DNA from: Candidatus Pacearchaeota archaeon
GTDB taxonomy: Archaea > Nanobdellota > Nanobdellia > Pacearchaeales > GW2011-AR1
Direction: 5' to 3'
Length of the DNA stretch: 57,539 bases
NCBI GenBank assembly: GCA_017609085.1
Contig: JAFCEO010000002.1
Span: forward strand, 1-57,539
Shown here: positions 38,918 to 49,265 of the stretch, one piece after another
How positions within the stretch are numbered: position 1 is the stretch's first letter
Layout: the number at the start of each line of letters is the position of its first letter
Position numbers and translations under genes: made by a program
Notes under the pieces: generated by a model
The model's input: the letters and a program-made list of their open reading frames with translations, nothing else
What the model was told of the DNA's origin: nothing
The model's database searches: none

Positions 38918-40984
38918 TTACTCTTCTTTTTTTCTTTTTCCGTTATATTGCTTTCTAGTCGGGCACGCAGGGTTAAAGCAAAATTTCCAGGGTGTTCTGC
39001 CTTTTCTTATAGCTAATATCAAAGGAAAACCACACTCAGGACAAGTTTCTTTTACTCTTTTACCATCATCTTCAATTATAGAAGGTTTCATTAATCCATA
39101 GGGAGGAAGTGTATAGGTATTCTTACATTCAGGATAAGCTGAACACGCAATAAAGTATCTTTTTGAATTTTTATTATAAAGAATTCTTAAATTTCCTTTT
39201 TTGCACACAGGACATTCTATTAAAGTATTATCTTCCATTTCTTTCTCTCTTGATTTTTTAAGTGAGGAAAGAAGTTCTTTACCTATTTTTTCTTCATTTT
39301 CTCTGAATTGTTTTTCTATTTTTAAGAGTGTTTGCTTGGCTTGTTCAATAATTTTTTCTGATTTTTCTTTCAAATTCTTCTTTGCTGTTTGTATAGAGTT
39401 CATTTGTTTTTCGAATTCGCGAGTTAAAGACTCATCTATAATTATTGGAGAATTTTTTTCCAAACTTTCTATCAAAGACATTCCTAAAGGAGTGGCTTCA
39501 ATACTTTTTCCTTTAATGTATCCTCTGTTAAACAAGGTTTCTACTATTGAGGCGCGAGTTGCTTTTGTTCCGAGATTTCTCTTTTCAAGTTCCCTTACAA
39601 GAGAAGCTGAAGTGTATCTTTTAGGGGGCTTTGTCATTTTTTCTTCAATTCTTATTTCTTTAATCTTTACTTTGCCGTTCAAATCTGGCAACTTAGTTTC
39701 TTTAAAATTAGCCTCATATACATTCATCCACCCCCTCTCTTTAATATTCAAACCCTTCGCAATAAATTTTAGACTATCTATTGTCACTTCTATTTTTTTA
39801 TTCTCTAAGACTGCGAAATCACAAAAACAAGAAATGAATCTTCTAACGATTAAGTTATAAACTTTTTTTTCTTCATCATTTAATTCTTTATGTTCCCCAG
39901 TAGGATAAATAGAAGGGTGAGCAGGATCGCTTTTTTTACCTTCAATTGGCTTATCCCTCTTTACATATCTTACAAGTCGAGTATATTTACTGAGCTTCTT
40001 TAAAATTTCTTTATAAGCTATGCTTGGAGGTAACTTTTGTGAAGATGTTCGAGGATAACTTATAAGTCCGGCAAGATAAAGTTGCTGGGCAATTTGTAAT
40101 GTTCTCGAAGGTGTCAACCCATAAAACTTGTAGGCTTCTGTCTGTAAAGTTGTTAAATCAAAAGGAGTAGGAGGAGGAATTTTTTCTTCTTTTACTATTG
40201 TTTTAGCTTCAGCTGTCTTGCCCTTCAAAACTTTAAATTTAGCAAGTTCAGATTTTTTTGTTATATCCTTTGGATATTTGACCTCTATTTTATGGCTATT
40301 GCTAACTACGAGAAAAATCTGCCAATAAGGTTCTGGTTTAAAATTTTTAATAGCCCTTTCTTTTTCAACAACTAGATGTAGAGCAGGTCCTTGAACTCTT
40401 CCGATACTTAATATTTTGAAATTTCCGGCCTTTTTTATAGCTTCCATTAAAGCTCTACTCAAATTAATACCGTAAAGCCAATCTAACTTATGACGAGTTT
40501 CTCCTGCATAGGCTTGTCCAAAGTCTATATTTGGAAGAGGGGAAGTATATGAAGCTCTAAGTTCGTCGGAAGTTAAAGTTGAAAACTTCATTCTTTTTGC
40601 ATTATTTGTTTTTGCTATAAATCTTAAAATATTCCACCCTATAAGTTCGCCTTCTATGTCGTAATCGCAAGCTATAATGAAATTATTAGCTTTTTTGCAT
40701 AAAACAGACAGAGCATCGGAATATTTTTTGCTCCAGTCTTGTTTCTTAACTTTGAAATTAGGTACCCAACCTATATCGAAAATTGGCCAACCCTTCCCTG
40801 ACTTCTGTTTTAAAGTAAATAAATGTCCTACTGCACATCCAATCAAAATTTTTTTTTGAGGAAGGAGAATTTCGTAATAAGGCACCCCTTTAATATTCTT
40901 TTTTTCTGCCTTTCCCAAAGCAGAAGCTATTTTTGCTGCTGCCTGAGGTTTTTCGGTTATAATTAATTCAGTTTGATTGGGCAT
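38918..40984 (-). CDS. topA: DNA topoisomerase I (type IA) with C-terminal Zn fingers
   Basis: ACDYDIEGELIGWNI, LISYPRTSSQKLPP, CPVCKKGNLRILYNKNSKRYFIACSAYPEC. Confidence 0.96.
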   Translation of the reverse strand: MPNQTELIITEKPQAAAKIASALGKAEKKNIKGVPYYEILLPQKKILIGCAVGHLFTLKQKSGKGWPIFDIGWVPNFKVKKQDWSKKYSDALSVLCKKANNFIIACDYDIEGELIGWNILRFIAKTNNAKRMKFSTLTSDELRASYTSPLPNIDFGQAYAGETRHKLDWLYGINLSRALMEAIKKAGNFKILSIGRVQGPALHLVVEKERAIKNFKPEPYWQIFLVVSNSHKIEVKYPKDITKKSELAKFKVLKGKTAEAKTIVKEEKIPPPTPFDLTTLQTEAYKFYGLTPSRTLQIAQQLYLAGLISYPRTSSQKLPPSIAYKEILKKLSKYTRLVRYVKRDKPIEGKKSDPAHPSIYPTGEHKELNDEEKKVYNLIVRRFISCFCDFAVLENKKIEVTIDSLKFIAKGLNIKERGWMNVYEANFKETKLPDLNGKVKIKEIRIEEKMTKPPKRYTSASLVRELEKRNLGTKATRASIVETLFNRGYIKGKSIEATPLGMSLIESLEKNSPIIIDESLTREFEKQMNSIQTAKKNLKEKSEKIIEQAKQTLLKIEKQFRENEEKIGKELLSSLKKSREKEMEDNTLIECPVCKKGNLRILYNKNSKRYFIACSAYPECKNTYTLPPYGLMKPSIIEDDGKRVKETCPECGFPLILAIRKGRTPWKFCFNPACPTRKQYNGKRKKEE

Positions 40985-41003
40985 TTTCCCATTACTTTTT
41001 AAA

Positions 41004-41855
41004 TTATTTAAGTTTATTCATTTCTTCAATTCTTTTTCTTGCATCAATCGATGAAGAAAACATTTTCCAGAAAATTCTGGAAAGCCACTCTGTCCATTCT
41101 TTGTCTTTTATGGTATAAAATATAAAAATCTTTTTATTTAACTCATTTATTTTTCCGGTCGGTTCTTTTATTTCTTTTATCCTGAAAAGTTTGTTATCAG
41201 CTATAATAGCCCTAAGAGGATGTTCTCTGTGCCTTACCTCTATATTTTCTTTCCCATATTTAAAATTTAGAGATAATATTTTTTCTATATTTTCTTTTCC
41301 AACTAAATCGACCCTACATACTATCTTTATATTTACATTTTTTTTCGCTAAATTTTCAATTTCTTTGAATATGTCAATTTCTTTATTTTTCAGATTTATA
41401 AAAGAAAGATTTCCAGAGAAAATCAAGAGTTGCTTTTTTGTATTTTTTAGAAAATCGGCAAGTTCTCTTATATCAGTTTTATTTTCATTTAATGCTTCTT
41501 CTATACTCGCTTTTTTATTTTTATCTTTTACATGCTGAAAAATATCAAAAGCAGAAAATTCTTCTTTTTTTCTCGCATTCATTATTTCTTTTTCAAGCAT
41601 TTTTTGGAATACAGAACTACTTATCTTTTCCATACTTGCCCAATAAACTATTTTTAAAGCTCCTCTTGTCCCTTCTCTAAAAGTCCTAGTGGCGAGAGTG
41701 CCATATTCTTTTTCTATTTCCTGAATATAGCGGTCAGCAGTTCTCCAACTTTTTCCCAACATCTCTGCAATTTCCTGAATTGAGCGTGGCTTTTCATATA
41801 CAAATTCCTCAATTTTCTTTATTGTCTCATTATTCAACATAATTTTACTTAACAT
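41004..41855 (-). CDS. HTH transcriptional regulator with TrmB/PLD-like C-terminal domain
   Basis: SIQEIAEMLGKSWRTADRYIQEIEKEYG; KQLLIFSGNLSF; HREHPLRAIIADNKLF. Confidence 0.7.
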   Translation of the reverse strand: MLSKIMLNNETIKKIEEFVYEKPRSIQEIAEMLGKSWRTADRYIQEIEKEYGTLATRTFREGTRGALKIVYWASMEKISSSVFQKMLEKEIMNARKKEEFSAFDIFQHVKDKNKKASIEEALNENKTDIRELADFLKNTKKQLLIFSGNLSFINLKNKEIDIFKEIENLAKKNVNIKIVCRVDLVGKENIEKILSLNFKYGKENIEVRHREHPLRAIIADNKLFRIKEIKEPTGKINELNKKIFIFYTIKDKEWTEWLSRIFWKMFSSSIDARKRIEEMNKLK

Positions 41856-42057
41856 TAGAAGTTTTTAAACATTACTACAACACTATTGACAAATTTTGTG
41901 CAGAAAAAGGTATATAGTTTGCAACTATATTTTCAGTATGAAAAGATAAAAATGAGGAATAATAAATCTACAACAGATTTTTAGGAGGAAATGCTGGACA
42001 AGTTGATTGTAAAATGTGTTATCTTGAAAGAAAAGAGGTTTGAAAGGAAATTGATAA

Positions 42058-42516
42058 ATGAAAGAAGATAGAATGTTTGGTGAAATTTGTAAGTTAGAAG
42101 GTAAAAGATATGAAGGAGAATTCCGGGGTGTTAGAAGAAGTAGGGAAATAAGGAGAAAGGCCCTTGTCGCAGGATATACAATAGAGATTTATCCGTTTTA
42201 TGAAGGAGTAGGAGTTATAAGAGATAAAGAAAAAGAAGAAAAGAAAATACTTTATTTTACAACCTGGGGAACTTTTTATAACCTACCTTCCAATCTAGAA
42301 GAAACTATTATGAATTTTCCTGCCAGCTTGGACAAAAAAATTAGAGAAAAAGACCGCAAAAGACTTGTGGATTATGTTTTAAAAAAACTGAACGAAGTTA
42401 AATCTTCAGATATTATTTCCACCATAATACTAATGCCCCACAGCAAAGAAGAGTTAGTTAAAGCAGGATTCATCCCAGATGAAAAAGGTCAGTTTTATCT
42501 TGCTTTTAGTGAATAA
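42058..42516 (+). CDS. Hypothetical protein (152 aa)
   Basis: Long ORF; upstream overlapping 26-aa ORF has a strong SD. Confidence 0.65.
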   Translation: MKEDRMFGEICKLEGKRYEGEFRGVRRSREIRRKALVAGYTIEIYPFYEGVGVIRDKEKEEKKILYFTTWGTFYNLPSNLEETIMNFPASLDKKIREKDRKRLVDYVLKKLNEVKSSDIISTIILMPHSKEELVKAGFIPDEKGQFYLAFSE

Positions 42517-42536
42517 AAATTGAAAGTAGCAAAAAA

Positions 42537-43106
42537 ATGAAAGTGATTGAATTTGCAGGAATGCCTAAAGCTGGAAAAACTACCGCTATAAATATTGCTG
42601 AAAGTTATTTGAAAAAACAAAAGAAAAATGTAAGAATAATTTATGAAGGAGCAAGAATTTCTCCTCTTAGTAAGGAAGATAGATTCATGTATAATGCGTG
42701 GAGTTTTCATAATACTGCGAACAGAATTTTAGAAGCAAGGTTGAATAAATATGATTTTATTTTAATTGATAGGGGAGTTCTTGATCACTTTGCTTTTTCC
42801 AGAGCAATAGAACATTTATGTCCTGACTACAATATAGACGCTGCTCTAGATTATTATTCGATGTTCGCTAATCTGGAAGACTATGTTTTTTTGTATATGT
42901 TAAGACCAGAAGAAGCTATAAGAAGAGAGAAAAAACATAATCCTTTTCTTGGAAGTGTCTTTAATATAGATTTTTTAAAAAAATTATATAGTTCTTATCA
43001 ATCTCTTTATGAATCAGTAAGGATACAAAAAGAAATGGTCTTATTTGATGGTAGTAAGCCTTTAGATAAAAATACGAAGAGACTTATCGAAATACTGAAA
43101 TCTTAA
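42537..43106 (+). CDS. Thymidylate kinase-like / deoxynucleoside kinase-like P-loop protein
   Basis: IEFAGMPKAGKTTAINIAESYL, DFILIDRGVLDHFAFSRA. Confidence 0.75.
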   Translation: MKVIEFAGMPKAGKTTAINIAESYLKKQKKNVRIIYEGARISPLSKEDRFMYNAWSFHNTANRILEARLNKYDFILIDRGVLDHFAFSRAIEHLCPDYNIDAALDYYSMFANLEDYVFLYMLRPEEAIRREKKHNPFLGSVFNIDFLKKLYSSYQSLYESVRIQKEMVLFDGSKPLDKNTKRLIEILKS

Positions 43107-43732
43107 ATCTCAATTATTTTTCCTTTTCTTCCTACATTAATTACCCTAGTTTTTCCTATTTTTTCTTCAACACCTTCTAGTTCGTGAATATGGCCGGAAA
43201 TAAATAAATCAGGTTGAAATTTTTCAATAGCTTTTCTTATTCCTTTACTTCCTGGAAAACCAGATAATTCTGATTTTGTCCCAGCCGCATGTATGTGGGT
43301 TACCATAATTTTCTTTTCCAAATTTTTAACTTTTTCAAAACTTTTTTTCAATTTCTTAAAAATTTGATTATCATCGACTGTTAAAGTTCCCGGATTTCCT
43401 GCTCCAAAAATACCGACATTCTTATATTTCACATAATAATTATCAAGATTTTTTATTCCGTAAAGTTTGGATAAAACAGTGGCTGTTTCTTGATCGTCCC
43501 AATTTCCTGGAACAAAAACAACCTTTTCGTTTCTATCTGTGAAAGGCTTAATTAGATTCTTTGTTTCAATAAGACCAGTTATATCTCCTGTAAGAATAAC
43601 AAGGTCCACTTTTTCTTTTTCAGCTTTTTCAGCTAATTTTTTTGATAATTTGACATCTCCATGGAGATCGCCGGCTGCTAAAATTTTCAATTTACGTTTT
43701 TCTTTAGATTTGGTTTGTTTTTTATTTACCAT
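43103..43732 (-). CDS. Metallophosphoesterase
   Basis: ILAAGDLHGDVKLS, VILTGDITG, PGNWDD, MVTHIHAAG, ISGHIHELEG. Confidence 0.93.
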   Translation of the reverse strand: MVNKKQTKSKEKRKLKILAAGDLHGDVKLSKKLAEKAEKEKVDLVILTGDITGLIETKNLIKPFTDRNEKVVFVPGNWDDQETATVLSKLYGIKNLDNYYVKYKNVGIFGAGNPGTLTVDDNQIFKKLKKSFEKVKNLEKKIMVTHIHAAGTKSELSGFPGSKGIRKAIEKFQPDLFISGHIHELEGVEEKIGKTRVINVGRKGKIIEI

Positions 43733-43774
43733 ATTATAGAAAATATATATGGCTTTTTATATTTATTATTTCTC

Positions 43775-45082
43775 CTAAATTGGAAAATTGCCCTTAAAGA
43801 ATAAACTTTTCTTATTTATTTTTTTAACTGGAGGTTTTATTTCTTTAAAGCCCGTATATTTCCATAACACTTCAGGAATTTTTATGATTCCATTCTTTTT
43901 AATATTGTTCTCGATAAGGCAGGTTAACATCCTTTCTGTAGCTATTGCAGTATTATTTAAAGTATGAACGAATCTCAATTCAGATTTATCTTGATATCTT
44001 GTATTGCTTCTTCTTGCTTGGTAATCTAGACAATTTGAACAAGAGCCAAGTTCTCTGTAACAATTTTGACTTGGGAACCATCCCTCTAAATCTATTGTTT
44101 TTGCAGATACTCTACTTATATCTTGTGACGCTAATACCGCTACTTGAAACGGTATTCCAAGTAGTTTAAACATTTCTACACTATTATTCAAAATTAACTG
44201 AAATTCTTTCCAAGATTCTTCAGGTTTACAAAAAATAAATTGTTCTACTTTCTCAAATTGATGAACTCTAAAAATACCTTTTGTGTCTTTTCCATGAGCT
44301 CCTGCTTCTTTCCTAAAACATGGAGAAATACCTACAAGTCTTATTGGAAGTTCCCTTTCTTGAATTACTTCATTAAAAAAAAGCGCATTTAAAGAGTGTT
44401 CAGCTGTCCCTATTAAATATAAATCCTCTCCATCTATTTTGTAAATTGCATCTTTAAAAGCATCTAAAGTTAATGCTCCCTCCAATATTTTTTTTCTCAA
44501 CATATACGGAGGCTGTATAGGTTGAAACCCTCTTTTGATAAGAAAATCTAAAGCAAAATCTATGAGAGCATGATTTAACTTAACTAACTCATTTTTTAAA
44601 TAATAAAATCTTGCTCCTGCAACCTCTGAAGCTTTTTTTGTATCTATAAGACAATACTTTTCCATTATCTCGGCGTGTCCTTCTTTTCCTTTTTTTGGAG
44701 TGCCGTATTTTTTAATAACTTTCTTTTTTGATTCATCTCCAATAGGAACTGACTCATCAATTAAATTTGGTATGCTTTTTAGAACCTCTAATCTTTGATT
44801 ATTTATTTTTTCGCATTCTTTTTCTTTCTTTTCTATTTCTTTTGGAATAATTTTTGCTTTTTTTATTAACAGACTAATATCTTTTTTTTGTTTTTTTGCT
44901 TCGTTTATTTCCCGACTTATTTTATTTCTCTTCGACCTTAAAAAATCTATTTGTTGTTTTAACTTGCGCCATTTTTCGTCAAGTTTTAGAAAAATATCTA
45001 TTTCTTTCTCGTCGTATCCTCTTTTTTTCTGATTTTCTTTTATAAGGTCCGGATTTTCCCTTATAAGTTTTACATCTAACAT
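43775..45082 (-). CDS. serS: Seryl-tRNA synthetase
   Basis: MLDVKLIRENPDLI; LIGTAEHSLNALFF; FRKEAGAHGKDTKGIFRVHQFEKVEQF; NNTAIATERMLTCLIEN. Confidence 0.97.
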   Translation of the reverse strand: MLDVKLIRENPDLIKENQKKRGYDEKEIDIFLKLDEKWRKLKQQIDFLRSKRNKISREINEAKKQKKDISLLIKKAKIIPKEIEKKEKECEKINNQRLEVLKSIPNLIDESVPIGDESKKKVIKKYGTPKKGKEGHAEIMEKYCLIDTKKASEVAGARFYYLKNELVKLNHALIDFALDFLIKRGFQPIQPPYMLRKKILEGALTLDAFKDAIYKIDGEDLYLIGTAEHSLNALFFNEVIQERELPIRLVGISPCFRKEAGAHGKDTKGIFRVHQFEKVEQFIFCKPEESWKEFQLILNNSVEMFKLLGIPFQVAVLASQDISRVSAKTIDLEGWFPSQNCYRELGSCSNCLDYQARRSNTRYQDKSELRFVHTLNNTAIATERMLTCLIENNIKKNGIIKIPEVLWKYTGFKEIKPPVKKINKKSLFFKGNFPI

Positions 45083-45185
45083 TAATTTTTAAAAAAAGAG
45101 AATTATTTAAATTTTGCTGATTCTACGCGTTAATTTTAAAAAAATAAGTTAACAGTATCTTATTCTACTTTTGTTTTTATGAAAA

Positions 45186-46361
45186 TTAATATGTTCCAAC
45201 TTTCCCGTTAATGATTAAAGAAGTTACTTCTTTTATTTTATCAAACCACCTTTCTGCGATGGAAGTTATTTTTTTTCTTTCTGTAAAGTTTATGTCATAA
45301 GGTGTCTGAATGCTGCATAAAAGAGGCTTATCTAAAGGATTTCCAATTCTGCTCAAAATTTTAACATATACTTCTTTGACAGAAGTTTTCTTAACAATTT
45401 CACTTGCTATTATATTGGCTAAAACATTATAGATTTTTCCAACATGTCTTGTAGGATTTTTTCCTGCAGCTGCTTCTAAAGACATGGGTCTGCAAAGAGT
45501 TATAAGTCCATTAACTCTGTTCCCCCTTCCAACCTGTCCATCATCCCCCATCTCTGCACTTAAACCAGTAACTGTTAGGTATATATCTTCTACACTTTTT
45601 GCTTCGTCTCTTTTTTTGTCAAGGGCATTTATTGTTACGTCTTCTATCCCTGTCTTCTTTATAATTTCTTCCTTAACTTTCTCCTTTATTTTGTAATACT
45701 CGTCTATATTTTTAATGTATTTGTCGATAAAAGCAATACTTATCGTAAGCTTTAATTTCCGCCCCACTCTTAATGCCATAACTTTAATGTCTTCTCCAAC
45801 AGCAGGATATTTTTTAATAAATTCTTTTGAATTTAACATTTTCCCAACCCCAAGAACAATTTTTTCAGTTTTTGAAAAAGGAGCATAGCCAACACCAAAA
45901 CTGGTATCATTCGCTAATGGAATTTCTCCGCGAAATACCTCTTTTAAATTTCCGGCTCCTTCTTTTATTTCTGCGATAATTTCATAATCTTCTTCCTTTA
46001 ATGCATGAAACTGGCTAAGATAAGATTTTGCAACTTTCTCTGCTATTTTTTTAACATTTATTTTTTTATTTCCTGCTTGAGAAGTAGCTCTTCCGGAAAT
46101 TATTATTTTTATTTTTTTAGTTACTTTTCCTCCTCCAAATTTTGGCTTGCTTTCTCCCGCCACAAGCAAAGCCTTATCTATATTATGATGCAAAACTCTT
46201 CCAAATCTCTTTTTATACTCAAGACTCAGTTCCCTAGAAACAGCCTCACAAATAGCATCGCAGATAGTATCCGGATGGCCTGAACATTTCCTTTCTATTA
46301 TTTCTACCTCTTGTTTTTCTATAGGCAATAAGTTTATTTTTTCTAGTACTATATTTCTCAT
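45186..46361 (-). CDS. mat: Archaeal S-adenosylmethionine synthetase
   Basis: ERKCSGHPDTICDAICEAVSRELS; GAGNLKEVF; EMGDDGQVGRGNRVNGLITLCRPMSLEAAAGKNPTRHVGKIYN. Confidence 0.97.
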   Translation of the reverse strand: MRNIVLEKINLLPIEKQEVEIIERKCSGHPDTICDAICEAVSRELSLEYKKRFGRVLHHNIDKALLVAGESKPKFGGGKVTKKIKIIISGRATSQAGNKKINVKKIAEKVAKSYLSQFHALKEEDYEIIAEIKEGAGNLKEVFRGEIPLANDTSFGVGYAPFSKTEKIVLGVGKMLNSKEFIKKYPAVGEDIKVMALRVGRKLKLTISIAFIDKYIKNIDEYYKIKEKVKEEIIKKTGIEDVTINALDKKRDEAKSVEDIYLTVTGLSAEMGDDGQVGRGNRVNGLITLCRPMSLEAAAGKNPTRHVGKIYNVLANIIASEIVKKTSVKEVYVKILSRIGNPLDKPLLCSIQTPYDINFTERKKITSIAERWFDKIKEVTSLIINGKVGTY

Positions 46362-46454
46362 TTTACTTAATCTGAAAAAGCATTTCTAAAATTTTTAAAT
46401 AAAAGAGGATTTAGGTTTAAAAAGATTTATTAATCATAAAGTATATATTATACT

Positions 46455-47162
46455 ATGCTTCCAAAAATAATAGATTATGCTCCTTCTAAAATGGAGGAGA
46501 TGTTAAAAAGTGTTTATAATTATAATTCTTCCTTCTCTTATGAAAAATTAGAAAAAATATTGTTTGCAATGTCTGTTATAGATAGAAAATTTTTTTATGA
46601 GGAAAAAGAAGCTTATTATGATACTGCCTTACCAATTGGAAGTGGTCAAACAATATCTCAGCCAAGTACTGTAGCAAGAATGTTATTGTTAGCAGATTTA
46701 CAAGAAAATGAGGATGTCTTGGAAGTTGGAGCAGGTTCTGGATGGAATGCTTGTCTTATTGCATTTTTAGTTTATCCTGGAACTGTTTTAAGTGTAGATA
46801 GAATTAGAAGTTTAATAGAAAAAGCAGAGAAAAATGTAGCTAACTTAAAAAATCATCTAGAACAGACGCGACCACAAGATGTAGAAAAAATTAAAATAAG
46901 ATTCCTTGCCGAAAATATTTTTGATAAAAAAAGATGTTGGAAAAAGAGATATGATAAAATTATAATCACTGCAGGAATATCCAACAAAAAAACTGAGAAA
47001 AAAATAGAAGAGTTGGCGAAAAGTTTATTAAAGAAAAACGGCGTATTGATATGTCCTTACACATCAGGACCTTTAATAATTTACAGAAAAAAAGACCAAC
47101 TCAAAAGAGAGGAAACAAAAGAGCATTATATTTTTGTCCCTTTATTGGAAGGTACAGAATGA
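46455..47162 (+). CDS. pcm: Protein-L-isoaspartate O-methyltransferase
   Basis: LPIGSGQTISQPSTVARML, VLEVGAGSGWNACLIAFL. Confidence 0.93.
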   Translation: MLPKIIDYAPSKMEEMLKSVYNYNSSFSYEKLEKILFAMSVIDRKFFYEEKEAYYDTALPIGSGQTISQPSTVARMLLLADLQENEDVLEVGAGSGWNACLIAFLVYPGTVLSVDRIRSLIEKAEKNVANLKNHLEQTRPQDVEKIKIRFLAENIFDKKRCWKKRYDKIIITAGISNKKTEKKIEELAKSLLKKNGVLICPYTSGPLIIYRKKDQLKREETKEHYIFVPLLEGTE

Positions 47163-47731
47163 ATGAAAGAGAAAGAAAAGAGGGGAGGTTATGGCCTTTT
47201 GCAACTGCAATAATTTTTTTAATTCTATTAGTTGGAGGATTATTTCTCTATTTTGCTACAGCTTCACCTTCAAAACCTAAAAACACTATTGAAAATCCAA
47301 TTTCTCAAAACGTGTCTTATAAAGAAGCAGTTTTGGGGTTTAGTGAAGAGTATATAGATTATCTCGTTTTCTCTATTGGAGGATGGAAATTGCACAATCC
47401 TCCTGCATCAAGCGAAACTCCAAAAATAAAAGTAATTGTTGATTCTGACGTATATGTATCTGAGATTATTAATGGAGAAATAAAAACAAAAAGAAAAGAG
47501 ATAAATAATGAAGATATAACCATCAGAACAACAAGAGAGGAAATAGTTAATGCAATTTTATCTTCAGACATGGGGAATTATATAAAACAATCTGTTCAAG
47601 AAGGAAAAACTGTCTTAGAATTAAAGGCAGACTATACAACCCTGTTTTCTAAAGGCTATCTTAACATTTATAAAGAGTTGACTGGCAAACCATTTACAGG
47701 AAGCGTAATCGAGATTTTTAAACAAAAATAA
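47159..47731 (+). CDS. Hypothetical membrane-anchored extracytoplasmic protein
   Basis: ATG 47159 overlaps the pcm stop; N-terminal TM FATAIIFLILLVGGLFLYFATA. Confidence 0.75.
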   Translation: MNERERKEGRLWPFATAIIFLILLVGGLFLYFATASPSKPKNTIENPISQNVSYKEAVLGFSEEYIDYLVFSIGGWKLHNPPASSETPKIKVIVDSDVYVSEIINGEIKTKRKEINNEDITIRTTREEIVNAILSSDMGNYIKQSVQEGKTVLELKADYTTLFSKGYLNIYKELTGKPFTGSVIEIFKQK

Positions 47732-47939
47732 AAGAAACATAAATTTCTACAGATGAAATAAGTTTGAAAGATTCACTACCAATTGATTAAAATTTTCGAT
47801 AGAAAAATTTATAAAGCATTATTATCGTGTAATATATAGTTTGTATTAGTATATTACAATTATTATAATTTTCAATATACATAACTGACTAAGGGAAAAG
47901 AAAAATTGAATTAGGTTTAAGAATTCAGTTAGAGTTAAA

Positions 47940-48206
47940 ATGAAAGACAATTTCGACATATTTTTTAGAAGAAAACCCTCTCTCATGCTGGTTGCTCTGA
48001 AAAAATTAAGTAAAGCCAGATATGGTTCTATTCTAGCCAAAGAAGTTGATTGCACATATAGTCATGCTGTAAAAATTTTACAAACTTTAGAAAAACTTGG
48101 CTTAGTAACTTTCGAGAAAAAAGGCCGTATTAAACTTATAAAATTGACAAAAAAAGGACAGGATATTGCCGACAATATTGATGCTATTAAAAGACAATTA
48201 GGTTAA
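47940..48206 (+). CDS. Winged-helix (MarR-like) transcriptional regulator
   Basis: GSILAKEVDCTYSHAVKILQTLEKLGLVTFEKKGRIKLIKLTKKGQDIADNI. Confidence 0.8.
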   Translation: MKDNFDIFFRRKPSLMLVALKKLSKARYGSILAKEVDCTYSHAVKILQTLEKLGLVTFEKKGRIKLIKLTKKGQDIADNIDAIKRQLG

Positions 48207-48224
48207 AATAAAAAAGAAATTTTA

Positions 48225-48893
48225 TCATCTGCTTCTCTTCACACCGATTCTAGGACAATAACTATTAATTGGACACTTTGTGCATAAAGGAGAGAAACTT
48301 TGGCAGAATTCTTTTCCGTGAAGAACAAACAGACCATTGATTTCTTTCCAATATTTTTTTGGGAGGATTTTTTCAAGTTCTTTTTCTGTTTGTTCAGGAG
48401 TTTTTGTCATAACCCATCCGAGTCTATTAGAAACAACATGCACATGAACGTCTACGGGCAATACACATTTATCATAAGCAAAACATAAAACAATATTCGC
48501 TGTTTTTGGCCCGATTCCTTTTATTGATAGGAGTTCCTCCTTATTACTGGGAACTTTCCCTCCAAATCTCTCCAATATTTCTTTAGAAACATGTTTTAGA
48601 GTTCTTGCCTTTTTTTTATAATGTCCAGAACTATAAATTAATTTTTCAAGTTTTTTAATATTCATATTTGCGATTTCAGAAGGAGTAGAAGCGACTTTAA
48701 ACAACTTTTTGCTTACACTTTCTGTATTTGCATCTTTTGTTCGTAAGGAAAGAAGACAAGAAATAAGGATTTTATAAGGATTTGGTTTTTTCCTCATCCT
48801 ATTTAAAGTAGTTCTTCGAGTATAATGAAAATGTTTTGAGAGGATTTTTATTATTTTATCAATGTTTCTTCTTTTTACTATTTCTTTTTCCAT
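48225..48893 (-). CDS. nth: Endonuclease III
   Basis: LSLRTKDANTESVSKKLF, LLSIKGIGPKTANIVLCFAY, PVDVHVHVVSNRLGW, C-terminal Fe-S Cys cluster. Confidence 0.95.
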   Translation of the reverse strand: MEKEIVKRRNIDKIIKILSKHFHYTRRTTLNRMRKKPNPYKILISCLLSLRTKDANTESVSKKLFKVASTPSEIANMNIKKLEKLIYSSGHYKKKARTLKHVSKEILERFGGKVPSNKEELLSIKGIGPKTANIVLCFAYDKCVLPVDVHVHVVSNRLGWVMTKTPEQTEKELEKILPKKYWKEINGLFVLHGKEFCQSFSPLCTKCPINSYCPRIGVKRSR

Positions 48894-49233
48894 CTTTAAA
48901 ATAACTTGACAAACCTTCGATATGGCTTATTTTTTCTTTTAACAAGAATCCACGTAAAGTATTATCTAATTTAACTCCTGCCTCCAAAAGTTTTGATTTT
49001 AACAAAAAATAAAGTTGTTTTCCTTTTTTATCAAAATCTGTTAAGATACAAACTTTATCTTTTCCTGCTATTTTAAAAATTTGCTCTATTTTTTCTCCGA
49101 GAGATTTTCCAGTTTCGTGTATCACAAAAATCTTCGAAAATCCGAATTTTTGTAAAGCAAATTTATCTTTCTTGCCTTCTACTATAATCAAATGGTCTTT
49201 GGCTTTTTCAATTTGTCTCAAAAGCTCGTTCAT
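48859..49233 (-). CDS. Stand-alone Toprim-domain protein
   Basis: HLIIVEGKKDKFALQKFG and VCILTDFDKKGKQLYF. Confidence 0.88.
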   Translation of the reverse strand: MNELLRQIEKAKDHLIIVEGKKDKFALQKFGFSKIFVIHETGKSLGEKIEQIFKIAGKDKVCILTDFDKKGKQLYFLLKSKLLEAGVKLDNTLRGFLLKEKISHIEGLSSYFKDGKRNSKKKKH

Positions 49234-49265
49234 CTTTTATATTACAATTATCCAAATCTTCAAAA

